Assembly: GCF_017352115.1 (NCBI RefSeq)
Contig: NZ_CP071448.1
Location: forward strand, 2,069,001 to 2,133,000
Direction of reading: 5' to 3'
DNA from: Flavobacterium endoglycinae
GTDB lineage: Bacteria > Bacteroidota > Bacteroidia > Flavobacteriales > Flavobacteriaceae
Length of the DNA stretch: 64,000 nt
A model generated the notes under the pieces. It had not been told where the DNA came from, searched no databases, and worked only from the letters and a program-made list of their open reading frames with translations. Both the position numbers and the translations under genes were made by a program. Shown piece by piece: positions 8,243-16,807 of this stretch (within the stretch, counting starts at the first letter, position 1; each line of letters opens with the position of its first letter).

Positions 8243-9343
8243 ATGTATTCAGCAGCTGATTTTATACCAACTTCATATACTTCAACGATCGAAAACGGAA
8301 ACTTTGAATGGAGCGCACCAAGCAACATTGCATTAGTGAAATACTGGGGAAAAAAAGACAACCAGATTCCGGCAAATCCATCCGTAAGTTTTACGCTTAA
8401 CAATTGCAAAACGATTACAAAGTTAGGTTTTGAAAAAAGAGCCACTTCGACTCCGCTCAGTGTGACAAACGGTTTTTCTTTTGATTTGCTTTTTGAAGGA
8501 AAACCAAAGGAAGATTTTAAACCAAAGATTCAGAAGTTTTTAGAAAGAGTTGAAGCTTATCTGCCGTTTTTGAAAGATTATCATTTTACAATTGATACTC
8601 AAAATACTTTTCCGCATAGTTCGGGAATTGCTTCTTCGGCTTCTGGAATGGCGGCTTTGGCTATGAATTTTATGAGTTTAGAAAGAGAACTAAATCCAGA
8701 AATGACTGATGCTTATTTCTATCAAAAAGCTTCATTTTTGGCTCGTTTAGGTTCTGGAAGCGCTTGCAGAAGTGTAAAGGGAAATGTGGTAGTTTGGGGA
8801 AATCAGGCGAATATTGAAGGAAGCACCGATTTATTTGGTGTTGAATTTCCATATACTATTCACGAAAATTTCAAGAATTACCAAGACACTATTTTATTGG
8901 TTGATAAAGGCGAAAAACAAGTTTCGAGTACCGTGGGACACGATTTGATGCACAATCATCCGTATGCTGAAAGACGTTTTGCACAAGCACACGAAAATCT
9001 AGATAAATTAATCGCGATTTTTAAAAACGGAAACATTGATGAATTCATTAAAGTTGTAGAAAGCGAAGCATTGACTTTACACGCCATGATGATGACTTCG
9101 ATGCCTTATTTTATTCTGATGAAGCCCAATACACTGCAAATCATAAATGCGATCTGGAAATTCAGAAACGAAACCCAGATTCCGGTTTGTTTTACGCTTG
9201 ATGCGGGAGCAAATGTGCATGTATTATATCCTGAAAACGTTAGCGAAAAAGTATTGCAATTTATTCAAGACGAATTAGTTGTATTTTGTCAGAATAGTCA
9301 ATACATTTGCGACAAAATTGGAAGTGGTGCGATTGCATTATAA
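8243..9343 (+). CDS. mvaD: Diphosphomevalonate decarboxylase
   Basis: A 366-residue GHMP-superfamily enzyme converting mevalonate diphosphate to isopentenyl diphosphate, the last step of the mevalonate pathway. Recognisable are NIALVKYWGKKD (about residues 29-40), PSVSFTLN, the ATP-binding loop PHSSGIASSASGMAALA, and SGSACRS. Residues 67-75 (ATSTPLSVT) are encoded by a dispersed 23-bp repeat (8445-8467) also found in hemW and the cyclase gene; this is an in-frame insertion in a region that is a variable loop. The mevalonate kinase gene lies 350 bases downstream on the same strand. Confidence 0.93.
   Translation: MYSAADFIPTSYTSTIENGNFEWSAPSNIALVKYWGKKDNQIPANPSVSFTLNNCKTITKLGFEKRATSTPLSVTNGFSFDLLFEGKPKEDFKPKIQKFLERVEAYLPFLKDYHFTIDTQNTFPHSSGIASSASGMAALAMNFMSLERELNPEMTDAYFYQKASFLARLGSGSACRSVKGNVVVWGNQANIEGSTDLFGVEFPYTIHENFKNYQDTILLVDKGEKQVSSTVGHDLMHNHPYAERRFAQAHENLDKLIAIFKNGNIDEFIKVVESEALTLHAMMMTSMPYFILMKPNTLQIINAIWKFRNETQIPVCFTLDAGANVHVLYPENVSEKVLQFIQDELVVFCQNSQYICDKIGSGAIAL
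8445..8467 (+). repeat. Dispersed 23-bp repeat inside mvaD
   Basis: CTTCGACTCCGCTCAG followed by TGTGACA. It is read here as STPLSVT. The same repeat occurs in hemW (18659-18681) and, three times, in the cyclase gene (21019-21104). Confidence 0.85.
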
Positions 9344-9389
9344 TTTTGCGTATCTTTATATATTATAATACATTTTTTTAAGTCAGAAC

Positions 9390-9644
9390 ATGAATACTGC
9401 AACTATAAAACTTTACGATTTATTTAGAAAAGAGCTTAATCTTGACGAAAGTAAGGCTAAGGAATTTGTTGAGGCGATTGACAGAACTATTAGCGAAGAA
9501 ATTAGACAAGATAAAAATGAAATTGCGACCAAAGATTTCGTAAAGAAAGAAATTATAGACGCAAAAAATGACATGATAAAGTGGTTTGTTGGTCTTTTTT
9601 TTGCATTGGCTATGATGATAATTGGATTATATATTAAAGGCTAA
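9390..9644 (+). CDS. Small coiled-coil protein with C-terminal membrane helix
   Basis: An 84-residue protein of unknown function. A charged helical region (about residues 8-62, with EFVEAIDRTISEEI and KDFVKKEIIDAKNDM) is followed by one transmembrane helix (WFVGLFFALAMMIIGLYI) and a two-residue tail. The layout resembles the DUF1640/CCDC90 group: coiled coil plus tail anchor. Such genes are common as singletons in Bacteroidota. It lies between the two mevalonate-pathway genes, 46 bases after mvaD and 51 before the kinase, so it is probably co-transcribed; no functional link is established. Confidence 0.7.
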   Translation: MNTATIKLYDLFRKELNLDESKAKEFVEAIDRTISEEIRQDKNEIATKDFVKKEIIDAKNDMIKWFVGLFFALAMMIIGLYIKG

Positions 9645-9695
9645 TTTTTGGAACCAAATAAAATTTTACTTTTAAAGAAAGACATAAAATAAATC

Positions 9696-10634
9696 ATGAA
9701 AGGACCCTTATTTTACTCAAAAATATTACTCTTTGGAGAATACGGAATTATCCGCGACTCTAAAGGACTTTCTATCCCTTATAATTTTTATAATGGCGCT
9801 TTGAAAAAAAGCGAAGAACCTACTGCAGAAGCAATTTCATCTAACAAAAGCTTAAGAAGTTTTGCTTCTTATCTTGAAGTTTTGCAGACTCAGCAGCCGG
9901 AATTGGTCACTTTCGATTTAGAAACTCTAAAAAATGATGTCGAAACTGGAATGTATTTCGATTCTAGTATTCCTCAAGGATATGGTGTTGGAAGCAGCGG
10001 TGCGCTTGTAGCAGCTATTTATGATAAATATGCTACAAACAAAATCACAGTTTTAGAGAACCTTACACGTGAAAAATTATTACAGTTAAAAAATATATTT
10101 TCTCAAATGGAAAGCTTTTTCCACGGAAAAAGTTCTGGTTTAGATCCGCTAAACAGTTATTTGAGCATTCCAATTCTTATTAATTCAAAAGATAATATTG
10201 AAGCAACTGGAATTCCAACTCAAAGTTTCGACGGAAAAGGCGCCGTGTTTTTATTAGACTCAGGAATTGTTGGCGAAACAGCTCCTATGGTTAATATTTT
10301 TATGGAAAACCTAAAAGACAAAGGTTTCCGTGCGATGCTTAAAAACCAGTTTGTAAAATATACAGATGCTTGTGTAGAAAACTTCCTGCACGGCGACATG
10401 AAATCTTTATTTACCAATACTAAAAAACTTTCTAAAGTAGTTTTAAACAACTTTAAACCTATGATTCCAGAGCAATTTCACGGAATCTGGCAGCACGGAA
10501 TCGATACTAACGATTATTACCTAAAACTTTGCGGTTCTGGCGGAGGTGGTTATATCCTTGGTTTTACCGAAGATTTAGAACGTGCCAAAGTTTCATTAAA
10601 AGACTATAAGTTAGAAGTTGTCTATCAGTTTTAA
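9696..10634 (+). CDS. Mevalonate kinase (GHMP kinase)
   Basis: A 312-residue GHMP kinase. Features are the N-terminal SKILLFGEYGI, the ATP-binding loop IPQGYGVGSSGALVAA (about residues 90-105), FHGKSSGLDPLN with the catalytic Asp, and the C-terminal LCGSGGGGYILGF motif. Synteny with mvaD and family features support phosphorylation of mevalonate. Phosphomevalonate kinase cannot be excluded from motifs alone, but is less likely. The encoded product would act in the cytosol in isoprenoid supply, upstream of the UbiA prenyltransferase encoded two genes further on. Confidence 0.85.
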   Translation: MKGPLFYSKILLFGEYGIIRDSKGLSIPYNFYNGALKKSEEPTAEAISSNKSLRSFASYLEVLQTQQPELVTFDLETLKNDVETGMYFDSSIPQGYGVGSSGALVAAIYDKYATNKITVLENLTREKLLQLKNIFSQMESFFHGKSSGLDPLNSYLSIPILINSKDNIEATGIPTQSFDGKGAVFLLDSGIVGETAPMVNIFMENLKDKGFRAMLKNQFVKYTDACVENFLHGDMKSLFTNTKKLSKVVLNNFKPMIPEQFHGIWQHGIDTNDYYLKLCGSGGGGYILGFTEDLERAKVSLKDYKLEVVYQF

Positions 10635-10699
10635 TTCCTTAAAAGCCGAAATTATTTGAGTAGATTTTCATAAGTATCCATCCTAAAAAGTTAAGTATT

Positions 10700-11290
10700 A
10701 TGAAAAGCATTTTTAAAATAATCAAAGCAACTTTTTTAGGAGGAATTCTCTTTTTAGCACCCTTAGTGGTATTACTGATCATTCTTGAAAAAGGATATCA
10801 CATTATTCAAAAAGTAACTCTTCCTTTGGTGAGTAATCTGCCAAGAGTACACGTTTTAGGATTAGCGCTTCAGGAACTTTTTGGAATTCTATTAATCATT
10901 ATTTTCTGTTTTATTGCAGGTGTATTAGCCAAAACTACTCTTGCCCAAAAATTGATTTTAAAAATAGAAAACAGCATTCTGAGTTTTATTCCCGGCTATT
11001 CGTTTATGAAAGGCATAAATGAAAATATTATGGGAATTGAATCTAATAAGGACTTAAAAGTCATTTTAGTTCCTACAGATGCTGGATGGCAATTTGCGTT
11101 TTTAATCGAACAAATTGACGAAAACAACTTTACCGTTTTTGTTCCAGATGCACCAAATCCATGGAGCGGCTCAGTTGTTTTTGTAGAAAAGAAAGACATT
11201 CGAGAAGTTGGAATTTCTCAAAAAGAAGCCTTGGCATGCATTCGAAAACTGGGTTATGGTTCTAAAGAATTGTTAAAAAACAGGCTCTAA
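10700..11290 (+). CDS. DUF502 family membrane protein
   Basis: A 196-residue protein with two transmembrane helices (about residues 8-28 and 55-77) and the family motif SFIPGYSFMKG near residue 95, then a soluble domain with VPDAPNPWSG. DUF502 proteins are widespread inner-membrane proteins without a settled function. The gene is in line with the mevalonate kinase and UbiA genes (65 and 61 base spacers), suggesting a shared transcript. Confidence 0.8.
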   Translation: MKSIFKIIKATFLGGILFLAPLVVLLIILEKGYHIIQKVTLPLVSNLPRVHVLGLALQELFGILLIIIFCFIAGVLAKTTLAQKLILKIENSILSFIPGYSFMKGINENIMGIESNKDLKVILVPTDAGWQFAFLIEQIDENNFTVFVPDAPNPWSGSVVFVEKKDIREVGISQKEALACIRKLGYGSKELLKNRL

Positions 11291-11351
11291 ATTTCAGATT
11301 CAAAAAATATCTTTTAATTTCAAATCTAATTTAATCCACAACTTATAATTT

Positions 11352-12308
11352 ATGTTAAGCAGACAGCACAAACTTTTAGTAATGAAAATTGTTAGTTTGT
11401 TTTCTGTGGTACGCGGTTATAACATTCCTATTATCATTCTAGCGCAATATTTATCGGCGATTTTTATTCTGGCGCCAGAAAAAAGAGCCCTTGATATTTT
11501 ATTGGATTTTTACCTTTTTCTGATTGTTTTTGCTTCTGCTATTACAATCGCTTCTGGATATATTATTAATAATTTTTACGACAGCCAGAAAGATTTAATA
11601 AATCGACCAAACAAATCAATGCTGGATCGTTTAGTGAGTCAGAAAACGAAATTGTCGGTTTATTTTAGTCTGAATTTCTTGGCTGTTCTAATGGCTGGGA
11701 TTGTTTCATGGAGGGCTTTTTTATTCTTTTCGGCTTATATTTTCTTGATTTGGTTTTACTCTCATAAAATAAAGAAATATCCAATTATAGGAAATCTAAC
11801 AGCTGCTTTAATGGCGGTAATTCCTTTTTTTGCTATTTTATTGTATTTCTACAATTCAATTTCGTTTGAAGAAATTGAAAATCATAAAAGCCATTTTGCT
11901 GTTATTTCGGCTCATGCTATGTTTTTGTTTTTATTGCTTTTGATTCGGGAAATGATAAAAGATTTGGAAAACTTAAAAGGAGATTTAGCAAATGATTATC
12001 ATACTATTCCAATTATTTATAATGAAACTGTGTCGAAACAGATTATTACGATTCTAACGTTTTTAACGATTATCCCGGTTTATATTTTAGTGGATATTTA
12101 CGATGTGGGTTACATGGATATTTACTTTTATGTCTGTTTCATCGTTTTACTTTTCTTTTTACTGTATTTATGGAAATCCAATTCGAAAGAGCAATTTTTA
12201 TTACTTCATAATGTTTTGAAATTCCTAATTGTTTCGGGAGTTTTCTGTATTGTTTTGATTAATCCGAGTGTTTTGTGGCACGGACGCGAGTTGATTTCTA
12301 ACTATTAA
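11352..12308 (+). CDS. UbiA-family prenyltransferase
   Basis: A 318-residue integral membrane protein with eight to nine predicted helices and both Asp-rich motifs of the UbiA family: NNFYDSQKD (from residue 73) and DLENLKGD. It transfers a polyprenyl group onto an acceptor in the membrane. Homologues in Flavobacteria are usually named geranylgeranylglycerol-phosphate geranylgeranyltransferase; menaquinone- or heme-type roles cannot be ruled out from sequence. Its place after mevalonate genes fits isoprenoid use. A start at the Met of VMKIVSLF (11388) is possible; the longer form is kept because the added residues are polar and start-like. Confidence 0.85.
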   Translation: MLSRQHKLLVMKIVSLFSVVRGYNIPIIILAQYLSAIFILAPEKRALDILLDFYLFLIVFASAITIASGYIINNFYDSQKDLINRPNKSMLDRLVSQKTKLSVYFSLNFLAVLMAGIVSWRAFLFFSAYIFLIWFYSHKIKKYPIIGNLTAALMAVIPFFAILLYFYNSISFEEIENHKSHFAVISAHAMFLFLLLLIREMIKDLENLKGDLANDYHTIPIIYNETVSKQIITILTFLTIIPVYILVDIYDVGYMDIYFYVCFIVLLFFLLYLWKSNSKEQFLLLHNVLKFLIVSGVFCIVLINPSVLWHGRELISNY

Positions 12309-12672
12309 GTTTTTTTGTTCCACAGAGATACACTAAGAGGTTTCGCAGAGATTCGCAAAGTTTTTTTTGTATTGCTTTGTGTTGTTTTGTGAAACAGCTA
12401 AAATGTTTAAAAGAAGCCAATTGCTTGGATCTAGCCCGATTACTTCACTTAGCATTTATTTTCATGGGAGTTCAGTGAACATGTTTGAAATGAAAATCCT
12501 TTTATGGCGGGGTTGGCCATAAAAGATTGTAATGGAAAGCGGGAAACCATGTTAAAAAAATGCCTTTTGTGACCCTTCTTATTCCTCTAAAAATCAAAGC
12601 TATTAATCTAAGAACAATGAACTTAAGTTTTATTAGCAGGAAAAAACTATCTTTGCACAAATTAATGATTTT
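12309..12672. other. 364-base spacer with a structured repeat element
   Basis: No gene is seen. Bases 12320-12360 resemble degenerate pieces of the CGCAAAG-type dispersed element found elsewhere in the window. Bases 12432-12555 look like a folded element: it starts with AGCCCGATT, holds a perfect 10-bp stem (CTTTTATGGC at 12499-12508, GCCATAAAAG at 12516-12525, 7-base loop) and ends with GGAAAGCGGGAA. The last part carries the rluB promoter. Confidence 0.6.
12648..12655 (+). promoter_or_regulatory. -7 box upstream of the pseudouridine synthase
   Basis: TATCTTTG followed by CACAA fits TAnnTTTG, 17 bases before the start codon at 12673. The surrounding AAAAAACTATCTTTGC is the same as before mvaD. 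Confidence 0.55.
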
Positions 12673-13581
12673 ATGAACAACAAGGAAGGCAATAATAAAA
12701 GAGGCGGATCGAGACCAAACAGCTCAAGATCAAACTCAAGCAAGCCAAAACCTCCTATGCCTAAGCGTGCGCAAGGCCCTAAAAAAGTGAAACCAGAAGT
12801 TAAAGCGGCGCAGGAAGCTGCTGCTGAAAAATTTAGAAAGCAGAATCAGCCGGCAAAAAGACAAAAAGCTTCTGATGAAATTCGCTTGAATAAATACATC
12901 GCCAATTCTGGTGTATGTTCTCGTCGTGATGCTGATATATACATTCAGTCAGGAAATGTTAAGGTAAATGGTGTTCCAGTTACTGAAATGGGTTATTTGG
13001 TAAAATTAAATGATGTGGTAAACTTTGACGGCGTGGTTATAACTCCTGAAAAGAAAGAATATATTTTATTAAACAAGCCTAAAAACTTTACTACTGCTCA
13101 AGACGAAGGTCAGGAATACCGTAACGTTTTGGAATTGGTTCGTGGTGCTACAAATGCAAAAATTGCTCCTGTTGGAAGAATGGACAAGAATACTACGGGA
13201 TTATTATTGTTTACAAATGACAATGATTTGATTCGTAAGTTTACTTTACCAAATCAGAAATCTTCTAAAATTTATCAAGTTTCTTTAGATAAGAATTTGA
13301 AATATGAAGATCTAGAAAAAATCAGTAAAGGTCTTGTTATTGAAGGACACCGCGTTTCTGTTGAAGAAGTTAGTTATATTGAAAAAGAAGCAAAAAGCGA
13401 AGTGGGATTAAAATTACGCACTTCAAATGTAAAAGTGGTACGTGCTATTTTTGAACATTTAGAATATAATGTGCTACGTATTGACCGTGTTTCTTTTGCT
13501 GGTTTAACCAAAAAGAATCTTCCAAGAGGAAACTGGCGCTTTTTAACAAATCAAGAAGTGATCAATTTAAAGAATGCTTAA
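12673..13581 (+). CDS. rluB: rRNA pseudouridine synthase, RsuA/RluB family
   Basis: A 302-residue enzyme that isomerises uridine in rRNA. The first 65 residues are a basic, Ser/Lys/Pro-rich tail typical of Bacteroidota versions. Then comes an S4 RNA-binding domain (IRLNKYIANSGVCSRRDAD, about 71-130) and the catalytic domain with PVGRMDKNTTGLLLFTND, in which the Asp is the catalytic residue. The family subgroup (RluB against RluE/F or RsuA) is inferred from the S4 domain and tail, so the gene name is tentative. Confidence 0.85.
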   Translation: MNNKEGNNKRGGSRPNSSRSNSSKPKPPMPKRAQGPKKVKPEVKAAQEAAAEKFRKQNQPAKRQKASDEIRLNKYIANSGVCSRRDADIYIQSGNVKVNGVPVTEMGYLVKLNDVVNFDGVVITPEKKEYILLNKPKNFTTAQDEGQEYRNVLELVRGATNAKIAPVGRMDKNTTGLLLFTNDNDLIRKFTLPNQKSSKIYQVSLDKNLKYEDLEKISKGLVIEGHRVSVEEVSYIEKEAKSEVGLKLRTSNVKVVRAIFEHLEYNVLRIDRVSFAGLTKKNLPRGNWRFLTNQEVINLKNA

Positions 13582-13603
13582 AAATCTTTAAACCAATTAA
13601 AAT

Positions 13604-13641
13604 ACAAATCCTGTTTTACTTTGTAAGGCGGGATTTTTTAT
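13604..13641. terminator. Terminator between convergent genes
   Basis: AAATCCTG and CGGGATTT form a short stem around a 14-base loop, followed on the plus strand by a T-run. It serves the pseudouridine synthase gene and possibly the convergent DUF937 gene. Confidence 0.6.
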
Positions 13642-14244
13642 TTAGAAACTGAAAAAGTTGTGTCCGAAAAGTGTAAAGATTGATCTTCCGATGTTTTGGT
13701 TTTTTTCTTCAACGGATTCGTAAGATGAAAATCCAAGTATGATTTTAATTCCAGGTTGAATGCTGTTTAAAATATCTCTTTTTTGTTCTTCCAGTAATAA
13801 TTTCAAACTGTCTAATAACTGGATATTGTTTTTAAGATAAGAGATTACAAGTAGTGCAGAGAAGTTAAGTATTTCGCGGGCAGTTTCGCTTTTAATTCCG
13901 ACTTCGTTTGAAATCATTTCAGAAATTCTTCCTTTTTTATTGGTAAAGATTTCTTTTAATATTGCGTTACCTTCTAAGCGGTAACAATCATCGACTGATA
14001 AAATTCTGCCGGAAGTAAAATCAACTTCCTGATAAAAGTTTGAGTTGTCCTGAATCTGAGAGACGATTTCTTTATAAAATCCTGATTCTTCGGCTTTGTT
14101 GTACAGACCCATTAAAACTGTACCTATCGAAACATCAATTCCTTTGATTAGAAGTGCATCATTTTCAAAATAAAACTTGTTTAGTTTTGAAACAACATTA
14201 GAAGAAATAAAACGTCTAAGTTCAATTTGTAGGTTTGGGGTCAT
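13642..14244 (-). CDS. DUF937 (YidB-like) family protein
   Basis: About 200 residues, mostly helical, with no signal peptide or membrane helix. The pattern of a central ISEMISNEVGIKSETAREILNFSALLVISYL segment resembles the DUF937 fold, where repeated helices follow a Ser/Gly-rich stretch; here that stretch is less glycine-rich than usual. No catalytic motif is seen and the role is unknown. Two in-frame Met codons lie at the start (14250 and 14244); the second is chosen only by weak preference. Confidence 0.6.
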   Translation of the reverse strand: MTPNLQIELRRFISSNVVSKLNKFYFENDALLIKGIDVSIGTVLMGLYNKAEESGFYKEIVSQIQDNSNFYQEVDFTSGRILSVDDCYRLEGNAILKEIFTNKKGRISEMISNEVGIKSETAREILNFSALLVISYLKNNIQLLDSLKLLLEEQKRDILNSIQPGIKIILGFSSYESVEEKNQNIGRSIFTLFGHNFFSF

Positions 14245-14517
14245 ACTCATAACTTATAATATAATTATTTATACTCAATCAAAATAATCGATAAAGTGGG
14301 GCTTTTTATCGTTTATCGTGATAAAAATATAAAATAATACAACATATCCAAAAAATAAGTTAAATTTTTAGTTGAGAGATTTTCAGTGTTTTAGCAAAAA
14401 ATCTTATAACTCCCAATAAATAATAACCCTTTCGAAATCAAATCCTATAAAAAAAATTTAACATATTTTTCGAAAATTTAAAAAAATAAGAAAAAGCTTA
14501 AACAAATTTTAACATTA

Positions 14518-15018
14518 TCAGAACAAACCTGTTCTATTTTGCCATACTATGGTGAAGAAAATACCGAGATAAATTATACAAAACATAAAGTTTACAAAAC
14601 TGGAAGCCAAAAAGCCTAAAAGTGACCCGGTTGCGGCCTTAACAGCACGTTTATGGTTAGAAGAATCGTAAAGCAACTCACCAATTAATGCTCCCACAAA
14701 AGGACCAATAATAACTCCAAATGGTATTGGAGCGATAATTCCAACAATCAAACCAATATTGGTGCCCCAAACGCCATACGAACTTCCGCCGAACTTTTTG
14801 GTTCCTTTCGCGGGAATAACATAATCTAGAATGGTAATGATAACCATGAGCACAAATGTTATTCCTAAAACCCAGTAATTAATTGCTACAGCATCAGTCA
14901 AATATAACAAAAGCAATCCCACCCAGCAGGAAGAAAGTCCGGGTAAAACAGGTATAAAACTTCCTAAAACCCCAACAATTATGCATATAAATCCTAATGT
15001 TGTTAATAGTAAATCCAT
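14518..15018 (-). CDS. DUF456 family membrane protein
   Basis: A 166-residue protein with four to five transmembrane helices and the glycine-rich pattern of DUF456, including KKFGGSSYGVWGTNIG and GPFVGALIGELL. DUF456 proteins are small inner-membrane proteins of unknown role whose Gly-zipper helices suggest membrane association. It stands alone, read towards the DUF937 gene, with a 267-base AT-rich spacer after it in which nothing specific is seen. Confidence 0.8.
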   Translation of the reverse strand: MDLLLTTLGFICIIVGVLGSFIPVLPGLSSCWVGLLLLYLTDAVAINYWVLGITFVLMVIITILDYVIPAKGTKKFGGSSYGVWGTNIGLIVGIIAPIPFGVIIGPFVGALIGELLYDSSNHKRAVKAATGSLLGFLASSFVNFMFCIIYLGIFFTIVWQNRTGLF

Positions 15019-15199
15019 ATTGAACTTGTAATTTTGAGCTTAATTTTTTAATTTCATTCATAAAAATAGCAAGAAAAAACTTTTCAAAAAATTTAATGTG
15101 TTTTTCTTCGTTTTATAGTATTGAAATCCAGACATCTCAAAAAAATAATCGTATTTTTATAATCTTAATTTTTTATTCATTCAATTCAACATCAAAGCC

Positions 15200-15703
15200 T
15201 TGAGACCGTTTTTTATTTTTTCAATTTTCATATTTTTCAATTCTTGTCAATATTTTGAGAAGCAGGTACCATCTGAAAAAGAATTACTTCAAAAAGAATT
15301 AAAATCTATTAACTGGAAAGAAGTTGATGAATATCCTACTGTTGCTGATTGTGAAACTATTACAGACAAAAAAGAACGCCAGAAATGTTTTTTTGATTTT
15401 ATGTCACAGCAAATCCAGCAAAAATTAGACACAGACACTTTGTCTTTGTTATATCCCGAATTGGATACAGTTAATGTAAAAGTGACTGTTTTTCCTAATG
15501 CTAAAATTAAATTTGAACCTCAGTTTTCTAAAGACTCAACTTCTTATAATAAAACCGAAATAGACAGCATTCTGCAGGCACGTTTGGTAGATTTTCCAAA
15601 GGTAAATCCAGCGATAAAAAGAGGTCTTCCGGTTAAAACACAGTTTATTTTACCTGTAATTCTTAAATCTAAAGAAGCAAAAAATCAACTACATAAAAAA
15701 TAG
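15200..15703 (+). CDS. Lipoprotein with TonB-C-like domain
   Basis: A 167-residue protein that appears to start at a TTG (15200). This start is preferred because the next residues form a short lipoprotein signal (FFIFSIFIFFNSC) with the Cys at residue 16. Two cysteines (VADCETITD... and KCFFDF) follow in the middle. The C-terminal part (VNVKVTVFPNAKIKF... PVKTQFILPVIL) has the strand pattern of TonB C-terminal-like domains seen in many Flavobacterium lipoproteins. Function unknown. It converges on the glycosyltransferase gene with no spacer. Confidence 0.7.
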   Translation: MRPFFIFSIFIFFNSCQYFEKQVPSEKELLQKELKSINWKEVDEYPTVADCETITDKKERQKCFFDFMSQQIQQKLDTDTLSLLYPELDTVNVKVTVFPNAKIKFEPQFSKDSTSYNKTEIDSILQARLVDFPKVNPAIKRGLPVKTQFILPVILKSKEAKNQLHKK

Positions 15704-16807
15704 CTATTTTTTAAACTGACGGTCTTTCCATTCGTAAGAACCGAACAAACTGTACAAAGCTACTGTTGAACTGAAAAACGGATACAATAAACTGTTCAGT
15801 AAAAGACTTTTAATTTTGGTTTTTGTCAAAAATTGATTTGTGATTGAAAGCAAAACGAAATCAATTGTAACTTTAGAAAAAGCAAAAATCACAAAAATTG
15901 GATACGGCCAAATTCCGACAAGAAGCAAGAAAAATCCAATTACGAAACTCAGATTTCCGAAGAAAACAATTAAACCTAAGAATTTACCAAAAATACTGTT
16001 ATACGAGCTAGTTTTCGCAGCCCAGCGCACCCTTTGATGAAACAATGCTTTCCAATTTTCAGTTGGTTTTGTGGTTACAATGGCGTCATGAGCTTTTAAA
16101 TAATGAACTTGGTTTGGAAATTTTTCAATTGCTTTTTGAAGTAAAAAAACATCGTCTCCACTCGCAATTTTATCATTTCCTTCAAAGCCATTTAAGCTTT
16201 CAAATAATGATTTTGTATAAGCAAAATTGGCTCCATTACACATAAAACCTTTATTTAAACCAAAACTGCCAATCGTCGCACCTTGCAGACTTGTTAAATC
16301 TAATTGCTGGAAATGATCTAAAAAAGAATTTCCGCATTTGTATATTACAGCGCCCGCCAGCATTGAAATTTTGTTTTCTTCAATATAATTATCAAAGGTC
16401 AAAAGCCAGTTTTTCGGAACAATACAATCAGCATCGGTTGTAATAACCCAATCCGTTTTTACATGCTGCATTGCGGTGGTAATGGCATCTTTTTTTGGAG
16501 AATTTGAAACCCGAATATTGTCGATTTGTGAAACGTCAAATGTGAAATGTGAAATGTGAAATTTCTCGTCTGAATTATCGTCTACCAGAATTACTTTAAA
16601 TAAATCTGTCGGGTAATTTAAATTCGAAAAACTTTCCAAAAGTATCGGCAGATTTTCTTTTTCGTTTCGAAAAGGAACTATAATTGTAAAACTGTTTTTT
16701 GGTTTTAAATTCTGTTTTTGATACGTTTTTATTCTGAAAAAACCATAAATGAGCAACGCAATGCTCACTACATAAATGGCTAATATGAAGAATAATCCAA
16801 GAATCAT
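15704..16807 (-). CDS. Glycosyltransferase family 2
   Basis: A 367-residue membrane-bound GT2. An N-terminal helix (about 2-24) is followed by the GT-A domain with VPFRNEKENLP, VDDNSDE, the metal-binding TTDADC (a DXD-type motif) and the QRVRW acceptor motif, then three C-terminal helices. It likely transfers a sugar to a lipid or polysaccharide at the inner membrane. Residues around 78-90 (KFHISHFTFDVSQ) come from a GTGAAAT micro-repeat, see the findings. The start overlaps the end of the flippase-like gene by 4 bases, so the two are translated as a coupled pair. Confidence 0.88.
   Translation of the reverse strand: MILGLFFILAIYVVSIALLIYGFFRIKTYQKQNLKPKNSFTIIVPFRNEKENLPILLESFSNLNYPTDLFKVILVDDNSDEKFHISHFTFDVSQIDNIRVSNSPKKDAITTAMQHVKTDWVITTDADCIVPKNWLLTFDNYIEENKISMLAGAVIYKCGNSFLDHFQQLDLTSLQGATIGSFGLNKGFMCNGANFAYTKSLFESLNGFEGNDKIASGDDVFLLQKAIEKFPNQVHYLKAHDAIVTTKPTENWKALFHQRVRWAAKTSSYNSIFGKFLGLIVFFGNLSFVIGFFLLLVGIWPYPIFVIFAFSKVTIDFVLLSITNQFLTKTKIKSLLLNSLLYPFFSSTVALYSLFGSYEWKDRQFKK

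Noticed and set aside
14251..14517. Replication origin or other special AT-rich site
   Set aside because: The spacer is AT-rich only; no DnaA-box cluster, dnaA neighbour or iterated motif is seen.
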